In this document: piece by piece, positions 40,664 to 50,580 of the stretch | Layout: the number at the start of each line of letters is the position of its first letter | How positions within the stretch are numbered: position 1 is the first letter of the stretch | Source: Brachyhypopomus gauderio | Lineage: Eukaryota > Chordata > Actinopteri > Gymnotiformes > Hypopomidae | Reading direction: 5' to 3' | Assembly: GCF_052324685.1 (NCBI RefSeq) | Contig: NC_135228.1 | Span: 16,033,611 to 16,097,610 of the forward strand | Length of the DNA stretch: 64,000 nt | Notes under the pieces: generated by a model | The model's input: the letters and a program-made list of their open reading frames with translations, nothing else | Database searches by the model: none | What the model was told of the DNA's origin: nothing | Position numbers and translations under genes: made by a program

Positions 40664-41872
40664 ACTTTCGCGAACGTCGCGAGCGTCGCTGCAGTGTTCT
40701 CCGAAACGATAGGTGGCGATAGGAGGCAGTGGAGAATAAAAAATCCCTGCAAAACCGGTGAAAGAACATTTTACCTGACCAGAGACCGTATATATACACA
40801 TCAGGCATCAAACGTAAATATGACTTTGCAATGTTGTCCGAAACTATATGTGGTAGTATAAAGAAACACCCCTCAAAAAAAAGGGAATGAACATTTACCT
40901 GACGCATTTTAATGTTGCTTTGTGTTTCAGGTTTGAAAAGTGCTGGAATTTAGGCTAAAGTACATTAAAATGTTGAAATTACGTTAACAAATACGAGCCT
41001 CTTGTAATTCCAGGACGAAACATGAGAGAACGTGAAGACGTTAAGATTGGGCGTTTTGAAAATAAACAACCATTAAATAATGTGATAAAAAGGCGAATTA
41101 TTTCGATTCATTTCGAGTATATGTATAAATATTTAACTTAATTAAGATTAACGTGCTGGGAAATATTGAAATGGACCTTTAAAGTGACGTACAAGTGCTT
41201 TAATTCCACCTTGTAAAGGTGTATGAACCCGGCAAACATGACTTTGTCCATCGCGCTGAAGCGCGGCGCGCGCGCGAAGTTACAGAATTCGAGAGGTGCA
41301 CGACCTCGCGCCGCGACAGCGCGCGAGGCCCTCGCGCACGGGCGGAGCCACAGCGATTACGTCATTTTCGCCGCGCGGACCCTCGCGCCGCTCGCGGCGC
41401 CTCAAGTATACGTTCGCCACCCCCTCAACAACTTTAATACTGCCTGGTGACCTATCGTTTCGGAGAACACTGCAGCGACGCTCGCGACGTTCGCGAAAGT
41501 ATAAACACCTACACCGCTCGCGCAGGGTCGCGCGGCTCCGCCCACCTCGCGCGACCCTGCGCGAGCGGTGTAGGCGTTTATACTTTCGCGAACGTCGCGA
41601 GCGTCGCTGCAGTGTTCTCCGAAACGATAGGTGGCGATAGGTGGCAGTGGAGAATAAAAACCCATGCAAAACCGGCGAAAGAACATTTTTACCTGACCAG
41701 AGACCGTATATATACACACATCAGGCATCAAACGTAATTATGGCTTTGCAGTGTTGTCCGAAACGATACGTTAACAAATACGAGCCTCTTGTAATTCCAG
41801 GACGAAACATGAGAGAACGTGAAGACGTTAGACGTCTGGGCGTTTTGAAAATAAACAACCATTAAATAATGT
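40664..41872 (+). repeat. Left arm of a 1.2 kb inverted repeat
   Basis: It pairs with 48961-50169 on the opposite strand. Positions sum to a constant 90833 at several checkpoints (40861/49972, 41219/49614, 41865/48968). The inner half (41219-41865) gives identical translations in several frames on the two arms, so it is identical or nearly so. The outer half has scattered differences. The arm is built of Harbinger-like copies, one ending and one starting at the hairpin near 41541. Confidence 0.85.
41451..41631. repeat. Hairpin with 84 bp arms
   Basis: Left arm 41451-41534, loop of about 13 bases, right arm 41548-41631. The arms are complementary, with one mismatch noticed (ACACC versus GCGTT side). 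It forms where two Harbinger-like ends meet head to head and contains GCTCGCGACGTTCGCGAAAG. The mirrored copy lies at about 49202-49382. Confidence 0.85.
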
Positions 41873-42198
41873 GATAAAAAAGCGAATTATTTCGATTCAT
41901 TTCGAGTATATGTATAAATATTTAACTTAATTAAGTTTAACGTGCTGGGAAATATTGAAATGGACCTTTAAAGTGACGTACAAGTGCTTTAATTCCACCT
42001 TGTATAGGTGTATGAACCCGGCAAACATGACTTTGTCCATCGCGCTGAAGCGCGGCGCGCGCGCGAAGTTACAAAATTCGAGAGGTGCACGACCTCGCGC
42101 CGCGACAGCGCGCGAGGCCCTCGCGCACGGGCGGAGCCACAGCGATTACGTCATTTTCGCCGCGCGGACCCTCGCGCCGCGTCGAGTATAAACTTCGC
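41873..42198 (+). mobile_element. Harbinger-like copy H3, right half
   Basis: Continues the element starting in the left arm and ends with GCGCCGCGTCGAGTATAAAC, the right terminus of the family without its last bases. It is immediately followed by an inverted partner starting near 42199, so 41955-42080 and 42200-42330 can fold back on each other. Confidence 0.7.
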
Positions 42199-43817
42199 GC
42201 GCGCGCCGCGCTTCAGCGCGATGGACAAAGTCATGTTTGCCGGGTTCATACACCTTTATAAGGTGGAATTAAAGCACTTGGTCACTTTAAAGGTCCATTT
42301 CAATATTTCCCAGCACGTTAAACTTAATTAAGTTAAATATTTATACATATACTCTAAATGAATCGAAATAATTCGCTTTTTTTATCACATTAGTTTATGA
42401 TTGTTTATTTTCAAAACGCCCAATCTTAACGTCTTCACGTTTTCTCATGTTTCGCCCTGGAATTACAAGAGGCTCGTATTTGTTAACGTATCGTTTCGGA
42501 CAACACTGCAAAGCCATATTTACGTTTGATGCCTGATGTGTTTAAATACTAGTGATGTGTCGTTCGCGAACGATCCGGTTCTAAGAGCCGGCTCTTTGAA
42601 GTGAACGATTGGAACCGGCTCCGCAATGGGAGCCGTTTTAGGATCCTATTTGGGAGCCGCCTTTTCCTTCAGTATTGCGCTTGTGCTCTGCAAGTGCCAC
42701 AGTTTTTTTCCAACATCGTTTTTATTTGTCCTTCGGTGCCTCGCTGTCTCTCCCTCTCCCTCCTCTGCTTCTGCCAGTGGTAGAGAGCGGAGAGTTTATT
42801 TCCTCAGCGTGAGGGTCCGTGCGCCGAAAATGACGCAATCGCGGTGGCTCCGCCCCTGCGTGAGGACCCCCGTGCGAAGCGAGGTCGTGCACATCTTCAG
42901 CGCAATGAACAAAGTTATGTATGCCGTGTTCATACACCTTTACAAGGTGGAATTCAAGCACTTGTACGTCACTTTTCAATATTGAAAAAGGCCATTTTCA
43001 ATATTTCCCAGCACCTTAAACTTAAATATTTATACATATACTCGAAATAATTCGCTTTTTTATCACATCGATTCAGTCAGACATCTATTTGTTGTGAAAC
43101 AAAATACAGTTACATTTTCAAATACTTTAGCCTACTTTAGCACTTTCCAAACCTGGAACACAATGCAACATTAATTTTCGTCAGGTAATTGTTCCTTCCC
43201 CTGTTTTGAGGGGTGTTTCTTTATACTACTACATATCGTTTCGGACAACACTGCAAAGAATGTCTCCACTGCCCGCATGTCAAACGTGTGCTCCACACAT
43301 CTGACCAATCACACATCTTTCAGTTAATAATGTGGTGGGGAAACACTGAAGAAAAAAAAAGTCTCCACTTTTTTTGTGGAAACGGCAGGCAATTGGCCAA
43401 GCTGTATTGCGTTCTATTTTGTGATCATTTAATAATTGGTTATAATAAAAGTTTTATTTATAAAGCATTGTTATGCAGCATTTTTACTCATCACAAGTGA
43501 AGTGCTTAACAATGTCAATAATGAAACAAAATGTTAAAAAATTAAGGTTTAAGCTATTAATTAATAATGTAAAAAATATATATGGGGAGCCGTTTGGGAG
43601 CCGAAAGAGCCGGCTCTCCACAGTAAGAAGAGCCATTAGAGCCGCATCTCAAAATAGAGCCGAAAATCCCATCACTATTAAATACGGTCTCTGGTCAGGT
43701 AAAAATGTTCTTTCCCCGGTTTTGCAGGGGTTTTTTATTCTCCACTGCCACCTATCGCCACCTATCGTTTCGGAGAACACTGCAGCGACGCTCGCGACGT
43801 TCGCGAAAGTATAAACT
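42199..43817 (-). mobile_element. Harbinger-like copy H4, inverted, split by a hAT element
   Basis: Left part 42199-42541 and right part 43686-43817 together make one inverted copy of the family. The hAT element at 42550-43677 separates them. The right end stops at GCGAAAGTATAAAC, lacking the final CAGGCT, where the poly(T) of the adjoining L1 begins. Confidence 0.7.
42550..43677. mobile_element. hAT non-autonomous element with 8 bp target duplication
   Basis: 1128 bp. Left end TAGTGATGTGTCGTTCGCG. The right end on the opposite strand reads TAGTGATGGGATTTTCGG. The direct 8 bp duplication TTAAATAC flanks it (42542-42549 and 43678-43685). Interior segments near each end repeat GGAGCCG/AGAGCCGGCTCT motifs. 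A diverged stretch of the Harbinger-like family is embedded at about 42800-43250. No transposase ORF is present. Confidence 0.85.
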
Positions 43818-43984
43818 TTTTTTTTTTTTTTTTTTTAAATTTTATTATTATTTTTTTTTATTATTGAAGAATAACAAGTACATACACATCACTCGTAAAG
43901 GTAGGAGAAAACAAGGTACAGAAACGTCAAGAAAACAAAGAGGGACTAGGGGGCCAAGAAAAAAAACTCTAAACACTAAAAACA

Positions 43985-46900
43985 CTAAAACAAAAGAAAT
44001 TTAGAAACATCAAGAGCCACTTTTTTGGCATACTCAGATCTTACACATTTTAATGAGGAGAAGTACCGCTTAAAGTCAACTAGGAAGCCTGCAAAGCATG
44101 GGGCTGAGCGTCTCCATTTACAGCAGTGTATGTGGTATTTAGCAAGCAAGAAAACAATATTCACCAAATCAGATATTTTGTGATCAAGATCGCTGAAAAA
44201 GTACAACACATGATTAAGATTAAAGACCGGAATGTTCTCAAGTTTTAATGATAACCAATTTCTCATGTCACTCCAAAAAATTTTAGTGATGGGGCAAGTG
44301 AAGAAAAGATGTTCTAAGGATTCACCTGGACTATCACAAAAAGAACAACCTTCCACTTCGAATTTAAACCGTCTTTGTAGAAAATCTGCAACTGGATAAA
44401 AGTTATGACAAATTTTGAAATGAGTTTCTTTCACCTTAGGTGAGACAGGATATCTCAGATATTTAGAGTTGGACTTTAATGCTGTAGCTGAGTCTGCCAG
44501 GACTGATGTCCTCATGTTATAATCATAAAACAATTTAGATTTAAAGGCAGACGTAAGAACAGCAGTATTACACCTTTTGTCCATTACGTTGCAAGTACTT
44601 ATTACCAAATTAGGAAGGGTTGAAGAAACTTTAGCATACAGAAGGGTGTTTTGTATGAGACAGACCAGAGCATCTGGAATAGCTTTACACATTTTCAAAT
44701 AATCTTTACGATTACAAACCAAAAAATTATATTTGTCCATAAAATCCCTGTGGTCCAACAGACAACCACTGGCATCCATCAAATCAGTTACAAACAAAAC
44801 ACCCTTCTCGTACCAATCAGCTTTAAAAACTGATTTCCTGTCGACCAGTATTGTTCTATTATTCCACAATAAAGAACCATGTGGTGAAAAGTTGTGAGAG
44901 AAAATCATTTTCCAGTAGTGCAAGACTTGCGCGTGGAATTTAGATAACTTAACCGGAATCTTACTAATCTCAAAATCACACCGTAGGAAAAAATCCATAC
45001 CACCAATCTTTTTAATTAAAGCTCTAGGAATGTGAAACCACATAGAGTTTGGAGAAGACAGGAGGGACCTTAACCAGTTAATTCTACAAGAACCAAGTAA
45101 TGCTTCAAAATCTAAGGCTTTGATACCACCCTTATTATAATCTTTAATCAATTGAGATCTCCTCAAGTAGTGAGTTTTATTCTTCCAAAGGAAATGAAAA
45201 AATATTGAATTTGCCTTTTGAATAGATTTCTTAGAAGTAAAAACCGCCTGGCAAGGATAAATCAATTTAGACACTCCTTCAGCTTTAGAAAGAAGAACAC
45301 GACCGAAAATTGTAAGATCTCTAGTTAACCAGTGACCCAGGGATTTCTTCATATCAATCACCCTTTTATCAACATTGATCTCTTCTCTCCTAACAGGGTC
45401 CTTAGAAATCGTAATGCCCAGATATTTCACTTCAGACTTAACGGAAATAGAAGCAACAGATTCCTCAGAGCAAGAATGGATCGGGAGCAGATCACATTTT
45501 TTGATATTGAGAAGCAGACCTGAAGCACCAGAAAAAGACGAAACCAGATTTAGAGCCACTTCCACCATGGTTTTATCTTTTAGAAAAATAGCAGTATCAT
45601 CGGCAAATTGACTTAATTTAAATTCCTTACCCAAAATATTAATGCCATGCAAATTTGAATTCCTATAAATTGATAGCGTAAACATTTGAGTTGCCAAGAT
45701 GAATAATTTAGGAGAAATCGGACATCCTTGACGAATGCCTCGTGACACACTAAAGCTTGGGGTCATACCATTACCAAGGGATACCGAACTACTTATATCA
45801 GTATAAAACATCTCGATTATACTACGAAATTTCTCCCCAAAACCCATGCGTTCCAGGGTTTCGGCAATGAAACAATGTTCCAAAGAGTCGAACGCCTTGT
45901 AGAAATCAAGTAATAAAATAAAACTGTCATTATTAATAAATTCTCTATAGTCCAACATGTCTAGAATCAATCTGGTATGAAAATGTATATTCCTTCCTTT
46001 CATGAAGGCAGACTGACATTCACTAATTACAGAAGCCAAGCCCTTATTTAAGCGATTTGCATACACAAACGCTAGCATTTTATAGTCTATACATAATAAA
46101 GTGATTGGTCTCCAATTTTCCAGGGATAAAGGGTCCTTGTTGACCTTAGGAATCAGGGTGATGAGTCCTCGCTTCATGGTGGGAGAGAGAGATTTGTTAG
46201 AGATGCAGTCTACAAGGCCATTGAATAATAACAACCGAATATCTTTCCAAAAGAAAAGATAGAATTCAACTGTCAGACCATCCAGGCCTGGTGATTTCCC
46301 CTTAGCCATTCGCTGGATTACATCATCCAACTCATCAATGGTCAAATCTTTCTCCATTGCTTCCTTAAATTGAGAGTCAACTAATTCAATGGAATCATTA
46401 ATTTCCTCAAAAAAGGACTGGCACTTAAATTTGGAAAATTTGGAACTGTACAAATTGCTATAAAAGGCACTAATCTTGTCACATATTGAATCCGAATCTT
46501 CAGTAACACTGCCATTAACATATAATTTGGAGATTCTCTTTTTGGACTGTCTCTGCCTCTCAAGACCATAGAAATATGCGGAATTTCTTTCACACTCCTC
46601 AATCCAACGAGCCCTGGAGCAAATAAACGCGCCCTTTGCCTTTTCTAAAAATAAATCATCAAGTTGAGATTTGAGATCATCTAGATGGCCTCTCTCCTCC
46701 GATGTTAACAGAGGTTTAGCACACATAGAATTTATGTTATTTATAATTTGTGATTGTTTTGCTCTCATCTCATTGGCAGTGTGCTTACCTATTTTAATTG
46801 CAAGAGATTTAACGCTAAATTTAAACCACTCCCATTTGCTCAATGATGAAGTTTCCATCAGTGAAATTTCCTCCAAGAGTTTTCTAACTTCTGTACAAAA

Positions 46901-47716
46901 GTTCTCATTTAACAAAAGCTTGCTATTGAATTTCCAAATTGAATTTGTGTGCAATTTACGATTGTTCAAGGAGAGGAGTAATGAAACAGCACAGTGGTCA
47001 GTTAAGGGAGATGCAGAGATTTCACACTTCACAACTTCATCCAACCTATTACGAGGGATTAACCAGTAGTCTAATCTTGAACACTGACCGTTGTTTGAAG
47101 CATTAAACCAGGTGTATTGTCTGGAATTAGGGTTTCTTGACCTCCAACAGTCAGTCACATTAGCGTTGGAAACTAAGTTGTTGAAGTTATCATCCATGAG
47201 ATTATGCCGCCCCCGAGAGGGAAGACGGTCAACCGAACTGTCTGGAACTACATTAAAATCACCTCCTATAATCACCTCCTCTGTCGAGTACGTTATTTTC
47301 CACTGTTTTATCTTCTCACATAGATCTGAATAAAAAATGTTGTTAATTACTTTGCTGTTATACCCATACACACAAACTAGAATGAATTTAACTCTGTCAA
47401 TTTCCACTGCTACCATTACCCAATGACCATTCGTATCCCCTGAGTGATCCAAAATGGATCCCGGAAACTTGTGGAACATGATCATCACACCAGCTGAATG
47501 AGATGTGCCATGACTAAAATACGTGAGATCTCCCCATTGCGTATGCCAGAAAGGAACATCCTCCCTTAAAGAGTGAGTTTCCTGCAGAAAAAAACAGTTT
47601 GCTTTTTGCTCCTTGCAATAAAGAAAAATAGCCTTACGTTTAACATTGTTTCTTAGTCCCCTAGAATTTAACGTTAATAAAGAAAACATAAAACAAACCG
47701 TGAATAAATTCACCAA
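43985..47716 (-). CDS. LINE ORF2 protein: endonuclease and reverse transcriptase
   Basis: 1243 aa. The endonuclease domain (about 15-250) shows the conserved APE-type points: LTLNSRG, ETHS, GGDFNVVPD and the final LTDHCAV (TDH in place of the common SDH). Reverse transcriptase (about 480-760) has ENWRPITLL, LLLDFYKAFDSLEH, GIRQGCPISPKLF and the catalytic FADD box (QFADDTAIFL). Near the C-terminus CSFCDSPGESLEHLFFTC is the cysteine/histidine motif. The first Met is followed by a second at residue 10 (MFSLLTLNSRG), which may be the real start. No stop or frameshift was seen. Confidence 0.92.
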   Translation of the reverse strand: MVNLFTVCFMFSLLTLNSRGLRNNVKRKAIFLYCKEQKANCFFLQETHSLREDVPFWHTQWGDLTYFSHGTSHSAGVMIMFHKFPGSILDHSGDTNGHWVMVAVEIDRVKFILVCVYGYNSKVINNIFYSDLCEKIKQWKITYSTEEVIIGGDFNVVPDSSVDRLPSRGRHNLMDDNFNNLVSNANVTDCWRSRNPNSRQYTWFNASNNGQCSRLDYWLIPRNRLDEVVKCEISASPLTDHCAVSLLLSLNNRKLHTNSIWKFNSKLLLNENFCTEVRKLLEEISLMETSSLSKWEWFKFSVKSLAIKIGKHTANEMRAKQSQIINNINSMCAKPLLTSEERGHLDDLKSQLDDLFLEKAKGAFICSRARWIEECERNSAYFYGLERQRQSKKRISKLYVNGSVTEDSDSICDKISAFYSNLYSSKFSKFKCQSFFEEINDSIELVDSQFKEAMEKDLTIDELDDVIQRMAKGKSPGLDGLTVEFYLFFWKDIRLLLFNGLVDCISNKSLSPTMKRGLITLIPKVNKDPLSLENWRPITLLCIDYKMLAFVYANRLNKGLASVISECQSAFMKGRNIHFHTRLILDMLDYREFINNDSFILLLDFYKAFDSLEHCFIAETLERMGFGEKFRSIIEMFYTDISSSVSLGNGMTPSFSVSRGIRQGCPISPKLFILATQMFTLSIYRNSNLHGINILGKEFKLSQFADDTAIFLKDKTMVEVALNLVSSFSGASGLLLNIKKCDLLPIHSCSEESVASISVKSEVKYLGITISKDPVRREEINVDKRVIDMKKSLGHWLTRDLTIFGRVLLSKAEGVSKLIYPCQAVFTSKKSIQKANSIFFHFLWKNKTHYLRRSQLIKDYNKGGIKALDFEALLGSCRINWLRSLLSSPNSMWFHIPRALIKKIGGMDFFLRCDFEISKIPVKLSKFHAQVLHYWKMIFSHNFSPHGSLLWNNRTILVDRKSVFKADWYEKGVLFVTDLMDASGCLLDHRDFMDKYNFLVCNRKDYLKMCKAIPDALVCLIQNTLLYAKVSSTLPNLVISTCNVMDKRCNTAVLTSAFKSKLFYDYNMRTSVLADSATALKSNSKYLRYPVSPKVKETHFKICHNFYPVADFLQRRFKFEVEGCSFCDSPGESLEHLFFTCPITKIFWSDMRNWLSLKLENIPVFNLNHVLYFFSDLDHKISDLVNIVFLLAKYHIHCCKWRRSAPCFAGFLVDFKRYFSSLKCVRSEYAKKVALDVSKFLLF

Positions 47717-47832
47717 AAGATGACGGTAAGCAGGAACGTATAAAGTGACTTAGCCGTTAAACATCAGAGTTAGCCTTGCAGTAAGCCTTTAACCGAAAAA
47801 ACAAAGAATCCTTCAGCATAAACAGAAAATGG

Positions 47833-48675
47833 TTATTCAGAAAACACTCTTTCATTATCTATCAGCGCATACCCTTCCTTCAAGTACGCACGCTTCCCCC
47901 TGCTCCTGGCCTCCTGAACCAAAGGCCAAAGTTTGTTTCGGGCAATTCTGTCCTCCATAGAAAAGTCCTCCTTAAATCGAATATGCAGATCTCTGCAAAC
48001 TTTAGCGTCCTTGGATTTTAGCCAGACCTCGTCCCGAACAGTGCGCATACTGAACTGTATAATAACAGCTCGATGGACGTTATCAGAAGTGGCGGCGCTG
48101 GTTCTCCTCCCCAGCCGATGTACAGTGTCCACTGTGTCACGCAACCGGTCCACTGATACCGGGATGACTCTTGTGAGAATCCCGATGATAGTTTCACGCA
48201 AGTTTTCACCCTCCTTTTCCGGCAGACCGATCACTCTTAGATTCCACCGCCTCTTATACCGGGCATGTTCAGCACAGGAACTTTTCAGCTTCTGATTCTC
48301 GATCCGGAGATTGTTTACCTGGGACTGAAGCTCGGAAATTTCTTTTTTATTGTCTTGGATAGCCACAGTATTCGCCTCGATGCGCTTTTCGATTCCCGTT
48401 AAGATGTCCGTCTGAAAGTCCATCTTATCGTTTAACAGCTGTATCGCATGTAAAATGGCTGATGCGGAATCTCCCTCGAGATCAGTTCCAGTCGTCCTCA
48501 ACTTCTTCGCCGCTCTGTTTTTTAATGGAGTGTGGTCTCGGTTTACTTTATCAGCTTTACCGGTAGACATGTTTGGATCAAAATTTGTAGCAGCGACATC
48601 AACTTCAATTGCATCAGAGTCATCCTCGTTGTGCTGCTCCCGTAGGGCAGTCAGGCTGTATTCATGATCCGACAT
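47833..48675 (-). CDS. LINE ORF1 protein (RNA-binding chaperone type)
   Basis: 280 aa. An acidic N-terminus is followed by a predicted coiled coil at about 85-135, rich in heptad-spaced Ile, Leu and Asn (for example ISELQSQVNNLRIENQKLK). Next comes an RRM-like domain of the L1 ORF1 type at about 145-230 (RRWNLRVIGLPEKEGENLR, then AVIIQFSMRTVRDEVW) and a basic C-terminal domain (RGKRAYLKEGYALIDNE). In L1 elements this protein trimerises and coats the element RNA. The gap to ORF2 is 116 bases. Confidence 0.85.
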   Translation of the reverse strand: MSDHEYSLTALREQHNEDDSDAIEVDVAATNFDPNMSTGKADKVNRDHTPLKNRAAKKLRTTGTDLEGDSASAILHAIQLLNDKMDFQTDILTGIEKRIEANTVAIQDNKKEISELQSQVNNLRIENQKLKSSCAEHARYKRRWNLRVIGLPEKEGENLRETIIGILTRVIPVSVDRLRDTVDTVHRLGRRTSAATSDNVHRAVIIQFSMRTVRDEVWLKSKDAKVCRDLHIRFKEDFSMEDRIARNKLWPLVQEARSRGKRAYLKEGYALIDNERVFSE

Positions 48676-48876
48676 GATACTGACAAACTTCTAACAATTT
48701 GGAGCTGTAGCAAGTGAAGTAGTAACCAAAAAGGCTTTCAAACGGACTATCAAAAAAAGTATGTTTAGCACAGATCTACTGCTAAGGCAAAATGTCAAGA
48801 GATTTGGCTAAATAGTAAAAAAAAAGTAAGTTTCAACAGAGCCTGCTAAAAACCCTCCTCTCACTCCGCCATCTTA

Positions 48877-48960
48877 AGCCTGGTTTATACTCGATGCGCC
48901 GCGAGCGGCGCGAGGGTCCGCGCGGCGAAAATGACGTAATCGCTGTGGCTCCGCCCGTGC
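48877..48960 (+). mobile_element. Harbinger-like terminal fragment
   Basis: AGCCTGGTTTATACTCGATG preceded by TTA, then GCGCCGCGAGCGGCGCGAGG up to GCCCGTGC. This is the family right end seen on the opposite strand. It stops abruptly where the right inverted arm starts. Confidence 0.65.
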
Positions 48961-50169
48961 ACATTATTTAATGGTTGTTTATTTTCAAAACGCCCAGACG
49001 TCTAACGTCTTCACGTTCTCTCATGTTTCGTCCTGGAATTACAAGAGGCTCGTATTTGTTAACGTATCGTTTCGGACAACACTGCAAAGCCATAATTACG
49101 TTTGATGCCTGATGTGTGTATATATACGGTCTCTGGTCAGGTAAAAATGTTCTTTCGCCGGTTTTGCATGGGTTTTTATTCTCCACTGCCACCTATCGCC
49201 ACCTATCGTTTCGGAGAACACTGCAGCGACGCTCGCGACGTTCGCGAAAGTATAAACGCCTACACCGCTCGCGCAGGGTCGCGCGAGGTGGGCGGAGCCG
49301 CGCGACCCTGCGCGAGCGGTGTAGGTGTTTATACTTTCGCGAACGTCGCGAGCGTCGCTGCAGTGTTCTCCGAAACGATAGGTCACCAGGCAGTATTAAA
49401 GTTGTTGAGGGGGTGGCGAACGTATACTTGAGGCGCCGCGAGCGGCGCGAGGGTCCGCGCGGCGAAAATGACGTAATCGCTGTGGCTCCGCCCGTGCGCG
49501 AGGGCCTCGCGCGCTGTCGCGGCGCGAGGTCGTGCACCTCTCGAATTCTGTAACTTCGCGCGCGCGCCGCGCTTCAGCGCGATGGACAAAGTCATGTTTG
49601 CCGGGTTCATACACCTTTACAAGGTGGAATTAAAGCACTTGTACGTCACTTTAAAGGTCCATTTCAATATTTCCCAGCACGTTAATCTTAATTAAGTTAA
49701 ATATTTATACATATACTCTAAATGAATCGAAATAATTCGCTTTTTTATCACATTATTTAATGGTTGTTTATTTTCAAAACGCCCAATCTTAACGTCTTCA
49801 CGTTCTCTCATGTTTCGTCCTGGAATTACAAGAGGCTCGTATTTGTTAACGTAATTTCAACATTTTAATGTACTTTAGCCTAAATTCCAGCACTTTTCAA
49901 ACCTGAAACACAAAGCAACATTAAAATGCGTCAGGTAAATGTTCATTCCCTTTTTTTTGAGGGGTGTTTCTTTACACTACCACATATAGTTCGGACAACA
50001 TTGCAAAGTCATATTTATGTTTGATGCCTGGTGTATATATACGGTCTCTGGTCAGGTAAAATGTTCTTTCACCGGTTTTGCAGAGGTTGTTTATTCTCCA
50101 CTGCCACCTATCGCCACCTATCGTTTCGGAGAACACTGCAGCGACGCTCGCGACGTTCACGAAAGTATA
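48961..50169 (-). repeat. Right arm of the 1.2 kb inverted repeat
   Basis: Reverse complement of 40664-41872, with the inner 647 bases apparently identical and the outer part diverged by scattered substitutions and small indels. It contains the mirrored 84 bp hairpin near 49202-49382. Confidence 0.85.
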
Positions 50170-50447
50170 AACGCCTACTCCGCTCGCGCAGGGTCGCGCG
50201 AGGTGGGCGGAGTAGCGCGCTACGGTCGCTCGCGAAAGTATAAACCAGGCTTTAAGCCTCCCCGCGAAAGTATAAACGCCTACACCGCTCGCGCAGGGTC
50301 GCGCGAGGTGGGCGGAGCCGCGCGCTACGGTCGCTCGCGAAAGTATAAACCAGGCTATATATAAACGCCTACACCGCTCGCGCAGGGTCGCGCGAGGTGG
50401 GCGGAGCCGCGCGCTACAGTCACTCGCGAAAGTATAAACCAGGCTTT
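50166..50447. repeat. Three tandem terminal-repeat units of about 87 bp
   Basis: Units begin TATAAACGCCTAC near 50166, 50271 and 50360. Each ends CGAAAGTATAAACCAGGCT, the complete terminus of the Harbinger-like family. Units 1 and 3 are followed by TTA, the family target site. The units lack the element interior. Confidence 0.75.
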
Positions 50448-50580
50448 ACAAAATTCGAGAGGTGCACGACCGCGCCGCGACAGCGCGCGAGGCCCTCGCG
50501 CACGGGCGGAGCCACAGCGATTACGTCATTTTCGCCGCGCGGACCCTCGCGCCGCTCGCGGCGCGTCAGGCTTAAAACAT
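50448..50580 (+). mobile_element. Harbinger-like right-end fragment
   Basis: AAATTCGAGAGGTGCACGAC through GCGGCGCGTCAGGCTTA. This is the right GC-rich block of the family, with a short deletion in the terminus (the GAGTATAAACC part is missing). Confidence 0.6.

Larger units (their letters stand above)
43818..48876 (-). mobile_element. Full-length L1/Tx1-type LINE, both ORFs open
   Basis: Reads on the minus strand from about 48876 (AGATGGCGGAGTGAGAGG) through ORF1 (48675-47833) and ORF2 (47716-43985) to an A-rich 3' end seen as poly(T) at 43818-43860. Both frames are uninterrupted, so the copy is young or selected to be intact. I found no target duplication. The flanks are two Harbinger-like ends facing each other, one lacking its last few bases, so insertion with a small target deletion is likely. 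Activity cannot be judged from sequence alone. Confidence 0.88.

Noticed and set aside
41280..41737. Arg-rich open frames of 96-145 aa repeated at 49096-49553
   Set aside because: They are shadow frames of the GC-rich Harbinger-like repeat; identical translations on both arms reflect the inverted repeat, not a gene.
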